Shown here piece after piece: positions 16,306-25,110 of a stretch of DNA of 64,000 nucleotides. The stretch is from Arthrobacter sp. efr-133-TYG-118 (GTDB lineage Bacteria; Actinomycetota; Actinomycetes; Actinomycetales; Micrococcaceae), in NCBI RefSeq assembly GCF_030209755.1, contig NZ_JARVRH010000005.1, positions 1 to 64,000 on the forward strand, read 5' to 3'. Made by a program: the position numbers and the translations under genes. Below the pieces are notes generated by a model. That model made no database searches. It was given only the letters and a program-made list of their open reading frames with translations, and was not told the origin of the DNA. Within the stretch, counting starts at the first letter, position 1. Every line of letters starts with the position of its first letter.

Positions 16306-16328
16306 ATAGTAAGTACCCTTGCTACTAT
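16306..16328. promoter_or_regulatory. AT-rich dyad overlapping a -10-like box
   Basis: ATAGTA at 16306-16311 and TACTAT at 16323-16328 form a perfect inverted repeat with nested AAG/CTT pairing. TATATT follows at 16326-16331. It is an AT-rich island in otherwise GC-rich DNA, about 100 bp upstream of the membrane protein gene at 16427, and looks like an operator for a dimeric repressor. The rest of the 16155-16426 gap shows nothing I can name. Confidence 0.45.
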
Positions 16329-16426
16329 ATTCGGCGCGTGGTTAGGTAAAGGTAGGACCCAGGAGGGAGCGCCGGCATTGCGGCTCAGAGATGAATCCGA
16401 TTGGACGATTACGAGGGAGGCTCTCG

Positions 16427-17203
16427 ATGAGCAGTGCAACAGGATCCGATGGCAAACACGTCAGGGCCGACCGCAGCCAGGATGAAGTCCCGGACGCCGC
16501 CGAACAACGGCGGGACCGGGTAGCCGATGTACGTGGAACTGGCCCTGGTGATGTTGACGAGAGCTATGTTGACACAACGAGCAGCTATCCCGTGGTTCCC
16601 GCAGCTTCCGACCCAAGCGCCGCAACCCGTGAGACGGTCATCGCCCGCGAAAAGGAGCAGTTCGGCGGAATCAAGATTGGCTCGGCCTTCTTCGGCTGGC
16701 TGACCGCCACGGGGATGGCCGTGCTATTGGTCGCCATCCTGGCAGCGGCGGGGATTGCCGTTGGACTCGCCAACAACGCGAACGTCAGTGACGCAGTGAA
16801 CCTGGCGTCATCGCAGACCGTCGGCATGGCGGGGATCATCGCGCTCCTGGTGATCCTGTTCCTTTCCTATTATTGCGGCGGCTACGTTGCCGGACGCATG
16901 GCCCGGTTCAACGGCGTCAGGCAAGGGCTGATGGTCTGGTTTTGGGCAATTATCGTCGCCGTGCTGGTGGCGTTGCTGGGCTTGCTCGCCGGACCGCGGT
17001 TCAACATCCTCGCCAACGTGAACAGCTTCCCGAGGATCCCCGTGAATGAGGGACAGCTGAGCACAACCGGCATCATCGCCGCCGTCGTGGTGGCAGTAGT
17101 GACCCTTGTCGCCGCGGTACTGGGCGGACTGGCCGGCATGCACTACCACCGCAAGGTGGACCGGGCGGGCTTCACCCCAACAGCGGAGGACGTCGAAGCT
17201 TAG
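16427..17203 (+). CDS. Four-helix membrane protein of unknown function
   Basis: 258 residues from the ATG at 16427, chosen because GGGAGG lies 6 nt upstream. The first ~70 residues are polar and acidic, probably disordered and cytoplasmic. Four hydrophobic segments follow (about 78-104, 121-147, 159-180 and 206-234), one with YYCGGYVAGRMARF, and a short cytoplasmic tail. The helix pattern resembles YrzE-like/TIGR04086-type small membrane proteins, but I do not recognise it with confidence. It stands alone between the ABC-F gene and the biotin transporter genes. Confidence 0.75.
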   Translation: MSSATGSDGKHVRADRSQDEVPDAAEQRRDRVADVRGTGPGDVDESYVDTTSSYPVVPAASDPSAATRETVIAREKEQFGGIKIGSAFFGWLTATGMAVLLVAILAAAGIAVGLANNANVSDAVNLASSQTVGMAGIIALLVILFLSYYCGGYVAGRMARFNGVRQGLMVWFWAIIVAVLVALLGLLAGPRFNILANVNSFPRIPVNEGQLSTTGIIAAVVVAVVTLVAAVLGGLAGMHYHRKVDRAGFTPTAEDVEA

Positions 17204-17363
17204 CCAAGGCCACCCCGGTCCGCCAACCGCGGCACTCTTTGTACCTTGACCCCAACGCCTTGCCGCGCAGCTCGTGGACACCCTACAAAATGCTGTGCCA
17301 GGCCGCTCTGTAGTGTCGGTTTGAGGGGATCCATTCCGCCCCCAGGCACAGACAGGACACACC

Positions 17364-17978
17364 ATGAGCAGCACAGAAACCGCTTCCACGCCACGAACCC
17401 CTCCCCGCGCCCGCTGGACGTCTACGGACATCGGCCTCATCGCGGTATTCGCGGGCCTCGTGGCCGCCTCGACGCTGGTTCCGGGCATTCCCGTCGGCGC
17501 CCTCGGCGTGCCGATCACCCTGCAGACCCTCACTGTCATCCTGACTGGCCTCGTGCTCGGCGGCGGGCGGGCCTTTGCGGCCGTCGGGCTTTACACGCTG
17601 CTCGGTTTCGCGGGACTGCCGATCTTCAGCGGAGGCCGCAGCGGGCTCGGTATCCTGGCCACACCGCCGGCCGGCTACATCATCGCGTTTCCCTTGGCGG
17701 CGGCCGCCACCGGCTGGCTGGCAGCGATCGTGATCCGCAAGACCGTCAAGCACCGTGCCGTGTTCCTGTTTGCCGCCGCCATGATCAGCACGATCGTCCT
17801 CATCCACGGCCTCGGAGTGCTTGGCTTCATGGTCAATGGCAAGTTCGACTTCGCCAAGGCATTCCTGGCCGACCTGCCCTACTACCCCGGCGACACCATC
17901 AAGAACGTCCTTGCGGCGATCATCGCCGTCGCGCTCCACAAGGCCTTCCCGGACATCCTGGTCCGCCGCGTCAAATAA
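17364..17978 (+). CDS. bioY: Biotin ECF transporter S component
   Basis: 204 residues, six membrane segments. The family signature is GVPITLQTLTVILTGLVLGG near residue 50, followed by YTLLGFAGLPIFSGGRSGLG and PAGYIIAFPLAA, the biotin-binding core of BioY. The protein binds extracellular biotin with high affinity and delivers it through the energy-coupling module encoded by the next two genes. The start has AGGACA 6 nt upstream. A TAGTGT at 17311 may be its -10, but the -35 is poor. No BioQ- or BirA-type operator was recognised upstream. Confidence 0.96.
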   Translation: MSSTETASTPRTPPRARWTSTDIGLIAVFAGLVAASTLVPGIPVGALGVPITLQTLTVILTGLVLGGGRAFAAVGLYTLLGFAGLPIFSGGRSGLGILATPPAGYIIAFPLAAAATGWLAAIVIRKTVKHRAVFLFAAAMISTIVLIHGLGVLGFMVNGKFDFAKAFLADLPYYPGDTIKNVLAAIIAVALHKAFPDILVRRVK

Positions 17979-17996
17979 AGCAGGAACAATCAGTAC

Positions 17997-18764
17997 ATGA
18001 ACACCATCATTCTCAGCGACGTCTCAGTCCGCGTCGCCATCGATGGCAGCCCGGCGCCCAAGACTTTGCTGCAGGACGTCTCCTTGGAACTCACAGAGCA
18101 ACGCATCGCGGTCATCGGGGCCAACGGCTCGGGAAAGTCCACCCTGCTGCGCTTGCTCAACGGCCTGGTGGCTCCAAGCGAAGGTACCGTCAGCGTCAAC
18201 GGCGCGGACAGCATGCGGGACGTTCGTCAGGTCCGCAGCCAGGTGGGCTTCGTCTTCACCGATCCCCTCTCGCAGTTGGTCATGCCGACCGGGCGGGAAG
18301 ATGTTGAACTCTCCTTGCGCCGTTCCATCAAGAACTCCAAAGAGCGCGCGGCCCGTGCCGAAGCCGTATTGCAACGCTTCGGGATCCTGGACCTCGCCGA
18401 TCAGAGTATTTACGAGCTCTCCGGCGGGGAACGGCAGCTGCTCGCCCTCGCGGCCGTCCTCGCGGTGAATCCCGCCGTGCTGGTCCTCGACGAGCCTTCA
18501 ACGCTGCTGGACCTGCGCAACCGGGAGCTGCTCAGGCGCACGCTTGCGGGCCTGGAGCAGCAGATCATCATGTCCACCCACGATCTCGATCTTGCCCTGG
18601 AGGCGGACCGTGCGTTGGTCGTGGATTGCGGGCGGATAGTGTTCGACGGCGGAGCAGCCGACGCCGTCGAACACTACCGCGCGCTGTGCGCAGGGGCCGC
18701 GTCGCCCGGCGAAATCCGCCGAGTCGCCGCTGAATCCCCGCAGGGCAAGGTGCAGGCGACATGA
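17997..18764 (+). CDS. bioM: Biotin ECF transporter ATPase (A component)
   Basis: 255 residues. Walker A is [11 protein letters not shown] near residue 37, the signature is LSGGERQLLALA, Walker B is VLVLDEPSTLLD, and the switch His is in MSTHDLDLALE. A Q-loop glutamine appears in GFVFTDPLSQLV, the CbiO-like signature of ECF ATPases. It forms the cytoplasmic motor of the BioMNY uptake system. It lies 18 bp after bioY and overlaps bioN by 4 bp (ATGA). Only one A-type ATPase is encoded, so the module would use a BioM homodimer. Confidence 0.94.
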   Translation: MNTIILSDVSVRVAIDGSPAPKTLLQDVSLELTEQRIAVIGANGSGKSTLLRLLNGLVAPSEGTVSVNGADSMRDVRQVRSQVGFVFTDPLSQLVMPTGREDVELSLRRSIKNSKERAARAEAVLQRFGILDLADQSIYELSGGERQLLALAAVLAVNPAVLVLDEPSTLLDLRNRELLRRTLAGLEQQIIMSTHDLDLALEADRALVVDCGRIVFDGGAADAVEHYRALCAGAASPGEIRRVAAESPQGKVQAT

Positions 18765-19384
18765 GGGGCCACGGGGTCCTGATCCCCAACTATGTGCGCG
18801 GCAACTCGATCGTGCACCGCACGCCCCTGTGGCTCAAGTTCCTGCTGGTTGCCGGCTGCGGGCTGGCATCGTTCCTGATTGTCGACTGGCTTGTCTCGGC
18901 CGTGGTCCTTGCCGTGATGTGCGGGCTTTTCCTGCTGAGCGGCGCGGGACTCAAACGCCTCGCGAGTTCCGCGTGGCTCGTGACGCCCATCCTCGTTGCG
19001 ATCGGCGCGGTCCAATGGTGGCAGCTGGGCGGCCCCGTTGCGGCGCGGATTGTGCTGAATGTGCTTGTCTGCGTCGTCGCAGCGTCGGTACTTACGGTCA
19101 CCACTCCGGTGCAGGCGTTGCTCGACGGGGTGGTTGCCCTGTCCAAGCCGTTCAAGCGTTTCGGTGCGGACCCTGAGCGCTTTGCGCTGACCATCGCCAT
19201 CATGCTGCGCAGCCTTCCGTTCATTGCCGGCGCATTTTCCGATGTCCGTGACTCGGCCCGGGCCCGGGGGCTTGAACGCAATCCCCGCGCCTTGGTCTTG
19301 CCGGTATTCATCACCACGGTTGCCTATGCGCGGCAGACCGGCGACGCCCTGGCCGCGCGCGGCTTGGGCGACGCCGAAGACTAA
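18761..19384 (+). CDS. bioN: Biotin ECF transporter transmembrane T component
   Basis: 207 residues with about five membrane helices. The two cytoplasmic coupling motifs typical of T components are present, as SARARGLERNP and AARGLGDAE (both with the A-R-G core). These dock into the ATPases. It completes bioYMN. The stop codon TAA (19382-19384) interlocks with the TAG of the convergent thiolase gene, so the two coding regions overlap by 4 bp and no terminator separates them. Confidence 0.94.
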   Translation: MRGHGVLIPNYVRGNSIVHRTPLWLKFLLVAGCGLASFLIVDWLVSAVVLAVMCGLFLLSGAGLKRLASSAWLVTPILVAIGAVQWWQLGGPVAARIVLNVLVCVVAASVLTVTTPVQALLDGVVALSKPFKRFGADPERFALTIAIMLRSLPFIAGAFSDVRDSARARGLERNPRALVLPVFITTVAYARQTGDALAARGLGDAED

Positions 19385-20598
19385 TCGCCCGTCAACTGTG
19401 AGTACTGGAACATCGCCGCCGTGCCCATTCCGCCTGCGATGCTGATCATCGCCAGCGCCAAGCTCTCCCGGCCCGGCTGCACTTCGGCAATCCTGCGGGC
19501 CTGGGCGAGTAGCCGTGTCACCAGGACGGCCCCCGACGCACCGTAGGCGTGTCCCAAGGCCAGCGCGCCGCCATCGAGGTCCGCCCGTTCCGGTTCCACT
19601 CCCAGTGCGTCAAGGCAGGCGAGCGTCTGCGAAGCGAATGCCTCGTTGAATTCCACGAGGTCCAGATTTTCGGGTTCAAGTTCCAGCTCCGCCAGCAACC
19701 GCTTGGCCGCCACTGACGCCCCGATACCCAGCAGTTCCGGGTCCACGCCAGCTGTGTCGCAACCCAGTACGAGCAATCCGTCGGCGGCACCAAGTTGCCG
19801 TGCCCGCTCCAGTGAAGTGATAACGACGGCGGAGGCCGCGTCAGCGTCGAAGCACGAGTTTCCGGCCGTCACGGTGCCGCCGGGTACGAAGGCCGGCGGG
19901 AAGCGGGCCATGAGTCCGGCCCTGAGGGACGCCCGGGGTCCGTCATCCGCCTGCACGACGGCGCCCCCCGCTTCCAAGGGAACAATTTCCGGGGCGAAGG
20001 TGCCCGCCGTCGTGGCAGCGACCGCCCGCTGGTGGCTCCGGAGGGCGAAATCGTCCTGTCGTTCGCGGCTGATGAAGAATTCCCGCGCCACATTTTCAGC
20101 GGCCACCCCCATGTCCGGGTCCCCGAACTCAGGCGGCACAAAGGTGGCGCGGGCGTAGAAGTCCGGCTCGCCGTCGGGGTCTGGACTTCGCCTGGCACGC
20201 AGCGGGGCAGTACTGATACTCTCCACTCCCCCGGCCAGGAAGACGCCGTTACCGCCCGCGGCTACGAGCCGGGACGCCAAGGCGATGGCGTCGAGTCCGG
20301 AACCGCACTGCCGGTCCACGGTCAGCCCGGGAACCCCCGCAGGCAGTCCCGCTCGCAATGCGGCATACCGGGCCAGGTTTCCGCCTCCGCCCACCGCATT
20401 GCCGATCACGACGTCGCTGACGTCCGAACCGGCAACACCCGCGGCCGTCAGGACTGAACGCAGGACCGGAGAGAGGAGCTCCTCGGCGCGAAGCGACTTC
20501 AGTTGACCGTTGGCGCGGCAAATAGGTGTACGCAGGGCGGCAATGATCACCGGCTGGCGCGAAGGGTCCAGCCCGGTGCCTGGCTCGCGGCTAGGCAA
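19381..20598 (-). CDS. Thiolase-family protein with Ser in place of the second active-site Cys
   Basis: About 405 residues from a TTG at 20598 that overlaps the end of the ligase gene by 8 bp; GTG at 20550 is an alternative. The nucleophile C98 is in TVDRQCGSGLDAI, the NEAFA motif is present, and H350 lies in LGHAYGASGA. The C-terminal motif that normally reads CxGGGxG is ISIAGGMGTA, so the second catalytic Cys is replaced by Ser386. That Cys normally activates the substrate in condensation, so activity may be shifted towards thiolysis/acyl transfer or lost. It is co-transcribed with an acyl-CoA-ligase-like gene, suggesting a joint acyl-CoA pathway of unknown substrate. Confidence 0.85.
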   Translation of the reverse strand: MPSREPGTGLDPSRQPVIIAALRTPICRANGQLKSLRAEELLSPVLRSVLTAAGVAGSDVSDVVIGNAVGGGGNLARYAALRAGLPAGVPGLTVDRQCGSGLDAIALASRLVAAGGNGVFLAGGVESISTAPLRARRSPDPDGEPDFYARATFVPPEFGDPDMGVAAENVAREFFISRERQDDFALRSHQRAVAATTAGTFAPEIVPLEAGGAVVQADDGPRASLRAGLMARFPPAFVPGGTVTAGNSCFDADAASAVVITSLERARQLGAADGLLVLGCDTAGVDPELLGIGASVAAKRLLAELELEPENLDLVEFNEAFASQTLACLDALGVEPERADLDGGALALGHAYGASGAVLVTRLLAQARRIAEVQPGRESLALAMISIAGGMGTAAMFQYSQLTGD

Positions 20599-22018
20599 GG
20601 GGTTTCGCCCGGGGATCGTTGTTCTCAATCCAGTCGAGCAACATCTGGCGGCTGACCTTCCCACGATCCGTCACGGGCAATTCGGACAGCGTGAAATACC
20701 GCTGGGGTCGCTTGTCCCGTGCGAGCAAACCGTCCAGGCCCGTCTTGACTTGGGTTGCCGTCACCGAACCGTAGGCCAGAACGATTCCTGCGACAACTTT
20801 CTGGCCGCGGACTTCGTCCAGCATTCCGGCGGCGACCGCCGCCGAGACCCCGGGGACCGATGCCAGGGCGAGCTCTACCTCATGGGGATAGACGTTCCTC
20901 CCGGAGGTGATGATCATGTCGGATCGACGGCCGAGGATATGCAGGACACCGGAGTCCACATAGCCTTGGTCCCCCACCGTGTACCAACCGTCAAAGCACC
21001 GGAGCGCCTGGCCGTCGTCGCCCCACAAATACCCATTGCTGACCATGCCGGAGCGGACGCAGATGTTCCCGTCGGTCCCGTCGAGCACCTCCGCGCCGTC
21101 GTCGTCGATGATCTTGAGTTCGACGCCGGGAAACGGTCCGCCGATTCCCGTGCCGCCGGCGTCGAGCGGTTCCCCGGCAGCGAGGCGCGTTCCGGAAACG
21201 AAACTAAGCTCGGACGCGCCGTAGTACTCGAAAATTGCGGCATTGGGCGCCCAACGCCTGGCGGCTTCGAGGGTGCGGGCGTCCAGCTTCGAGCCTGCGC
21301 AGATGATGCTCCGCACGCCGGATGCGTCCACGCCTCCGGCCAGTCCGCGCTCGCTCAACAGGCGAAGCATGGTGGGCACCAGGACCAGGCGGGTGATGCC
21401 GTCGTAAGCGATGGCTGCGTGGACATCGCCGACGTCGAAGGTCTCCATGGTGTGGAAGGCCGCTCCGGCGTACAGGCATTCGGACAGGGCGTACAGGTTC
21501 AAGCTCGCGGCCAGCGGTCCGGGCGCGAGGGTCCTGTCCTCCGGTGCCAGCCCGAAGAATTCGATGGAAGCGTCAAACGAAACCTGCCACGAACGCCGTG
21601 TACGGGTGAAGGCCTTGGGTACGGACGTGGTTCCGGAGGTCAGGCCGATCAGGAAGGTCGTGTCGGGATGGCCGTCGGACAGCTCGTCGCCATCACCTAG
21701 CTGGCGGCCTGCGGCGGAGGTCTGGGCGGCGGCGGGCCCGGCTTGTCCGATCCTCTGCGCGACCTCATCGATCATGGGCTGCGGCCACAACGGGTCGAGC
21801 ACGGCGCAGCGCCGCTCGCCGGCCACAGCGGCCGTGTAGGCCGCCACGAAGTCCAGGGAATTGGGCTCGGCGAGTACCGTCGTCGCGCCCGTTTCCCCGA
21901 GACGCAAGGTTGCGGCGTCCCGAAGGCCAGCCCAGTTGAGCCGTTTACCGCCAACGACGACCGCAGTGTCGTCGGGGCGTTCGTCGGCCCAGAGCTGAAG
22001 TTTGTCCAGGAAAGGCAT
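20591..22018 (-). CDS. AMP-binding acyl-CoA synthetase-like enzyme
   Basis: 475 residues, ANL superfamily. The P-loop is IGLTSGTTSVPKAFTRTRR, the adenylate motif is YYGASELSF, and the hinge is YTVGDQGYVD...RRSDMIITSGRNVYPHEVE. The C-terminal RGKVSRQML motif provides the catalytic lysine region. This indicates ATP-dependent activation of a carboxylic acid to acyl-AMP and then acyl-CoA. It is closest in feel to o-succinylbenzoate-CoA or medium-chain acyl ligases, but no men genes are nearby. The second of two adjacent ATGs (22018) is 6 nt from a TAAAAT box, so the gene is probably leaderless. Confidence 0.88.
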   Translation of the reverse strand: MPFLDKLQLWADERPDDTAVVVGGKRLNWAGLRDAATLRLGETGATTVLAEPNSLDFVAAYTAAVAGERRCAVLDPLWPQPMIDEVAQRIGQAGPAAAQTSAAGRQLGDGDELSDGHPDTTFLIGLTSGTTSVPKAFTRTRRSWQVSFDASIEFFGLAPEDRTLAPGPLAASLNLYALSECLYAGAAFHTMETFDVGDVHAAIAYDGITRLVLVPTMLRLLSERGLAGGVDASGVRSIICAGSKLDARTLEAARRWAPNAAIFEYYGASELSFVSGTRLAAGEPLDAGGTGIGGPFPGVELKIIDDDGAEVLDGTDGNICVRSGMVSNGYLWGDDGQALRCFDGWYTVGDQGYVDSGVLHILGRRSDMIITSGRNVYPHEVELALASVPGVSAAVAAGMLDEVRGQKVVAGIVLAYGSVTATQVKTGLDGLLARDKRPQRYFTLSELPVTDRGKVSRQMLLDWIENNDPRAKPLA

Positions 22019-22024
22019 CATCGA

Positions 22025-22030
22025 ATTTTA
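22025..22030 (-). promoter_or_regulatory. -10 element of leaderless acyl-CoA ligase gene
   Basis: TAAAAT on the minus strand ends 6 nt before the ATG at 22018; no Shine-Dalgarno sequence is present. Confidence 0.5.
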
Positions 22031-22145
22031 GCCTGTACCGCACGCCCAGAACCTTCTGTGACGCCTATCGCTCCCCACCGGCCCCCCTCGCCTCACAAGT
22101 TCGGCCAGGGAACCCTGCCGGCGTGGGCCCAGCGCCCTTTTGGGC

Positions 22146-22193
22146 ACGACGACGGCCGGCCACCTTCGCTGGAAGGTGACCGGCCGTCGTCGT
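22146..22193 (-). terminator. Strong hairpin after the suf operon
   Basis: A nearly perfect ~21-bp stem (ACGACGACGGCCGG.CACCTT) with a 6-nt loop starts 24 bp downstream of the last suf gene. It has no T-run, as is frequent for actinobacterial terminators. Confidence 0.6.
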
Positions 22194-22216
22194 ATTCTGA
22201 GCAAGCGGTGGGGATC

Positions 22217-22549
22217 CTAGATGTTGAAGCCGAGGGCCCGCATCTGGTCTTTGCCGTCGTCCGTGATCCGCTCGGGGCCCCACGGCGGCATCCATACCCA
22301 GTTGAGGCGCCAATCGTCCACGATGCCGTCGAGCGACTGGCCGACTTGCTCTTCAAGGACATCCGTCAGCGGGCAGGCAGCCGTCGTCAACGTCATGTCG
22401 ATGAGCAGGGCGCCGTCCTCTTCCGAGTACTTCAGACCGTAGAGCAGCCCAAGGTCCACCACGTTGACACCGAGTTCCGGGTCAATGACATCCTTGAGCG
22501 CCTCCTCGACGTCCTCGAGGCTGGTGCGAGCCGCGTTGATTTCGGTCAT
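22217..22549 (-). CDS. Metal-sulfur cluster assembly factor (DUF59, SufT/PaaD-like)
   Basis: 110 residues. The MIP18/DUF59 core is complete: EALKDVIDPELGVNVVDLGLLYGL, then DMTLTTAACPLTDVLEEQ with the conserved Cys, and a C-terminal MPPWGPERITDDGK. Family members help mature or transfer Fe-S clusters to client proteins. It is the terminal gene of the suf operon, 14 bp after sufC. In many actinobacteria sufS and sufU stand between sufC and this gene; here they are absent. Confidence 0.92.
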   Translation of the reverse strand: MTEINAARTSLEDVEEALKDVIDPELGVNVVDLGLLYGLKYSEEDGALLIDMTLTTAACPLTDVLEEQVGQSLDGIVDDWRLNWVWMPPWGPERITDDGKDQMRALGFNI

Positions 22550-22563
22550 GGCGGGAGTCCTAA

Positions 22564-23358
22564 CTAGGCCTGTGCTGCTGTGGCAGCAGCGATGGTGGCT
22601 GCGCCGGCGCCCGTGGCGTAACGGTCGTAGCCTTCTTCTTCGAGGCGGTCGGCCAGTTCAGGGCCGCCCTCTTCGACAACCTGGCCATCAACAAACACGT
22701 GGACGAAGTCCGGCTTGATGTAGCGCAGGATACGGGTGTAGTGGGTGATGAGCAAGGTACCCATGTTGCCCGTGGCGTGGGCGCGGTTGACGCCCTCGGA
22801 GACGACCTTGAGCGCGTCGACGTCCAGGCCGGAGTCGGTCTCGTCAAGCACGGCGAACTTCGGCTTGAAGAGTTCGAGCTGGAGGATCTCCACGCGCTTC
22901 TTCTCGCCGCCGGAGAAGCCCTCGTTGACGTTGCGCTGTGCGAAGTCGGCGTCGATACGCAGCTGCTGCATGGCCGCCTTGACGTCCTTGGTCCAGGTGC
23001 GGAGGGCGGGAGCTTCGCCGTCGATTGCCGTCTTGGCGGTGCGCAGGAAGTTGGTCATGGTGACGCCCGGAACCTCTACGGGGTACTGCATGGCCAGGAA
23101 GACGCCTGCACGGGCGCGCTGGTCAACGCTCATGGCCAAGACGTCTTCGCCGTCGAGCGTGATGGTGCCCCTCGTGACGTTGTAGCGCGGGTGGCCGGCA
23201 ATGGTGGACGCCAGGGTGGATTTGCCCGAACCGTTGGGGCCCATGATTGCGTGGGTCTCGCCGGTCTTGATCGTCAGGCTGACGCCCTTCAGGATCTCCT
23301 TGGTGCCCTGCTCCGTCTCGATGCTGACGTGCAGGTCCTTGATCTCAAGAGTAGACAT
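22564..23358 (-). CDS. sufC: Fe-S assembly ATPase SufC
   Basis: 264 residues. Walker A is [11 protein letters not shown] near 39, the signature is [13 protein letters not shown], and Walker B is [17 protein letters not shown], the latter distinctive for SufC. It is the ATPase of the SufBCD scaffold, driving conformational change for cluster assembly. The last ~25 residues are an Ala-rich extension ([17 protein letters not shown]) that looks like low-complexity tail. It is the fifth gene of the suf operon; an AAAGAAAGAAGAGC purine-rich stretch precedes the ATG. Confidence 0.97.
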   Translation of the reverse strand: MSTLEIKDLHVSIETEQGTKEILKGVSLTIKTGETHAIMGPNGSGKSTLASTIAGHPRYNVTRGTITLDGEDVLAMSVDQRARAGVFLAMQYPVEVPGVTMTNFLRTAKTAIDGEAPALRTWTKDVKAAMQQLRIDADFAQRNVNEGFSGGEKKRVEILQLELFKPKFAVLDETDSGLDVDALKVVSEGVNRAHATGNMGTLLITHYTRILRYIKPDFVHVFVDGQVVEEGGPELADRLEEEGYDRYATGAGAATIAAATAAQA

Positions 23359-23396
23359 GCTCTTCTTTCTTTCGTAAGTCTTTAGGCACTTGGCGC

Positions 23397-23753
23397 TCAG
23401 TAGTTCTGTACTGAAGCGCCGTTCACAACGTTGGTCACGTCCACGTAGACGTCGTCACCGTCGAGGGTGACGGCGAAAACGGGGACGGGGTCATAGGCAG
23501 GGAGCTGCAAGGGCTGTCCAGTGCGGAGATCGAACTGGGAGCCGTGGCCCCAGCATTCGATCGCGCAGCCTTCGATTTCACCCTCGGCGAGCGAAATGTC
23601 GGCATGCGAGCAGGTGTCGCCGATGGCGTGGATCTGTCCCATCGAGTCCTTGACGATGGCCACCGGGTAGTCATCGATCAGGATGCGCAGCGCCTGCTTG
23701 ACCTGGATCTCGTTGGCGTTGCATACCAGTTCGCCTTGTGGCTGTTCGCTCAT
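23397..23753 (-). CDS. Rieske [2Fe-2S] ferredoxin of the suf operon
   Basis: 118 residues. The Rieske ligands are Cys-x-His in [11 protein letters not shown] and Cys-x2-His in [11 protein letters not shown]. The fold is that of small non-heme-iron-oxygenase-type ferredoxins (NirD/BphF-like). In actinobacteria such a gene sits regularly between sufD and sufC; it may supply electrons or receive a cluster during SUF assembly, but its role is not settled. It lies 26 bp after sufD and 38 bp before sufC. Confidence 0.93.
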   Translation of the reverse strand: MSEQPQGELVCNANEIQVKQALRILIDDYPVAIVKDSMGQIHAIGDTCSHADISLAEGEIEGCAIECWGHGSQFDLRTGQPLQLPAYDPVPVFAVTLDGDDVYVDVTNVVNGASVQNY

Positions 23754-23779
23754 AGTCTGTTTTCCCTGCTTGGCTTGTA

Positions 23780-25108
23780 TTAGTTGTCGCTCGCGGCGAG
23801 CTCGCGCTCAACAGCTTCGGTCAGGCGCTCTTCGAGTTCCGGTACCTTGATCTGCTGGATGATCTCGTTGAGGAAGCCACGGACCACCAAACGGCGGGCT
23901 ACGTCTTCAGGGATGCCGCGTGCCATGAGGTAGAACAAGTGTTCGTCATCGAAGCGGCCGGTGGCGCTGGCGTGGCCGGCACCCTCGATCAGGCCGGTTT
24001 CGATTTCCAGGTTCGGCACGGAGTCCGCGCGTGCACCGTCCGTGAGGACCAGGTTGCGGTTGGCCTCGTAAGAGTCGGTGCCTTCTGCTTCCTTGCGGAT
24101 CAGGACGTCGCCCACCCACACGGTGTGTGCGTTGCGGCCCTGCAGGGCACCCTTGTACAGCACACGGGACTTGCAGTTGGCAACGGCGTGGTCGACAAAC
24201 AGGCGCTGCTCGAGGTGCTGGCCGGCGTCGGCGAAGTACAGGCCGAACATCTCGGCTTCCGCGCCGGGAGCCGTGAAGCGCGTGGACGGAGTCATGCGCA
24301 CGACATCGCCGCCGAGGCTGACCACGATGTGCTTGAACTTGGCGTCACGGCCCAGCTTGGCCTGCTGCGACGATGCGTGAACGGCGTCGTCGTTCCATTC
24401 CTGGAGCGAGATGACCGTCAGGTCGGCACCGTCTTCGACGAGGATTTCGACGTTCTCCGAAACGATCGCACTGCCCTGGTGGTCCAGGACGATCCGGGAC
24501 TTCGAGAAGCGGCCTGCCACGATCACGATGTGCTGGGCGGAAGCTTCAGTGGAGGTGCCGGTCAGCAGGACGGACACTTCGCCGTCGAGCTGGAGCTCGG
24601 CGGGCACCGTGATCACGGTGGCCTCGGTAAAGTTCTCCCAAGCGTTGGCGGACACGCGGTCCTCCGGGATGGCTGCCGAGCCGATGCGGACGTCGTCCCG
24701 CCCCACAGTCTCGACGACGACGCCCTCCGGGGCGGTAACGGCGACGGACGGTGCCGAACCGGAGAGGACCTCGTTGTGAAGGCCGCGAAGCCGCTTGAGC
24801 GGGGTGAAGCGCCAGTCTTCTTCCAGCCCGGTGAGGGGCTTGAAGTCAGCCAGCTTGTACGAGGTCAGTCGACCTGCGCGCGAACTGTCCGGAATTCCAA
24901 CGCCGCCGCCGTGGGAGTGGCTCTTGGCCGAGGCGCCCGCAAGCGGTCCGGCCGAAGGCGCCTGTGCCGACGTCTTTTCCGAGGTGGAAGATGTGTTGGT
25001 GCCGGTGTTGACCGGTGAGAGGTTCTCGCCCTCTTCGGTGAAGCCGTCAATAAAGGGGTGTGCCGATGGCGCGCCGATGCGGGCCTTTTCAGTAGTGATT
25101 TCAGTCAT
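23780..25108 (-). CDS. sufD: Fe-S cluster scaffold protein SufD
   Basis: 442 residues. The conserved SufBD beta-helix core includes LVLTDGARADSVPNLEIE, the GHASATGRFDDEHLFYLMARGIPEDVARRLVVRGFL segment (shortened here) and a final EELLTEAVEREL-like region. The first ~60 residues are Ser/Thr/Gly-rich and specific to this lineage. SufD partners SufB and SufC in the cluster-building complex. The start is 2 bp from the sufB stop, so translation is almost certainly coupled. Confidence 0.95.
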   Translation of the reverse strand: MTEITTEKARIGAPSAHPFIDGFTEEGENLSPVNTGTNTSSTSEKTSAQAPSAGPLAGASAKSHSHGGGVGIPDSSRAGRLTSYKLADFKPLTGLEEDWRFTPLKRLRGLHNEVLSGSAPSVAVTAPEGVVVETVGRDDVRIGSAAIPEDRVSANAWENFTEATVITVPAELQLDGEVSVLLTGTSTEASAQHIVIVAGRFSKSRIVLDHQGSAIVSENVEILVEDGADLTVISLQEWNDDAVHASSQQAKLGRDAKFKHIVVSLGGDVVRMTPSTRFTAPGAEAEMFGLYFADAGQHLEQRLFVDHAVANCKSRVLYKGALQGRNAHTVWVGDVLIRKEAEGTDSYEANRNLVLTDGARADSVPNLEIETGLIEGAGHASATGRFDDEHLFYLMARGIPEDVARRLVVRGFLNEIIQQIKVPELEERLTEAVERELAASDN

Positions 25109-25110
25109 TG

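Noticed and set aside
17204..17363. Biotin-responsive operator (BioQ/BirA/BioR) before bioY
   Set aside because: No convincing palindrome of the known types; only a weak TAGTGT -10 candidate.
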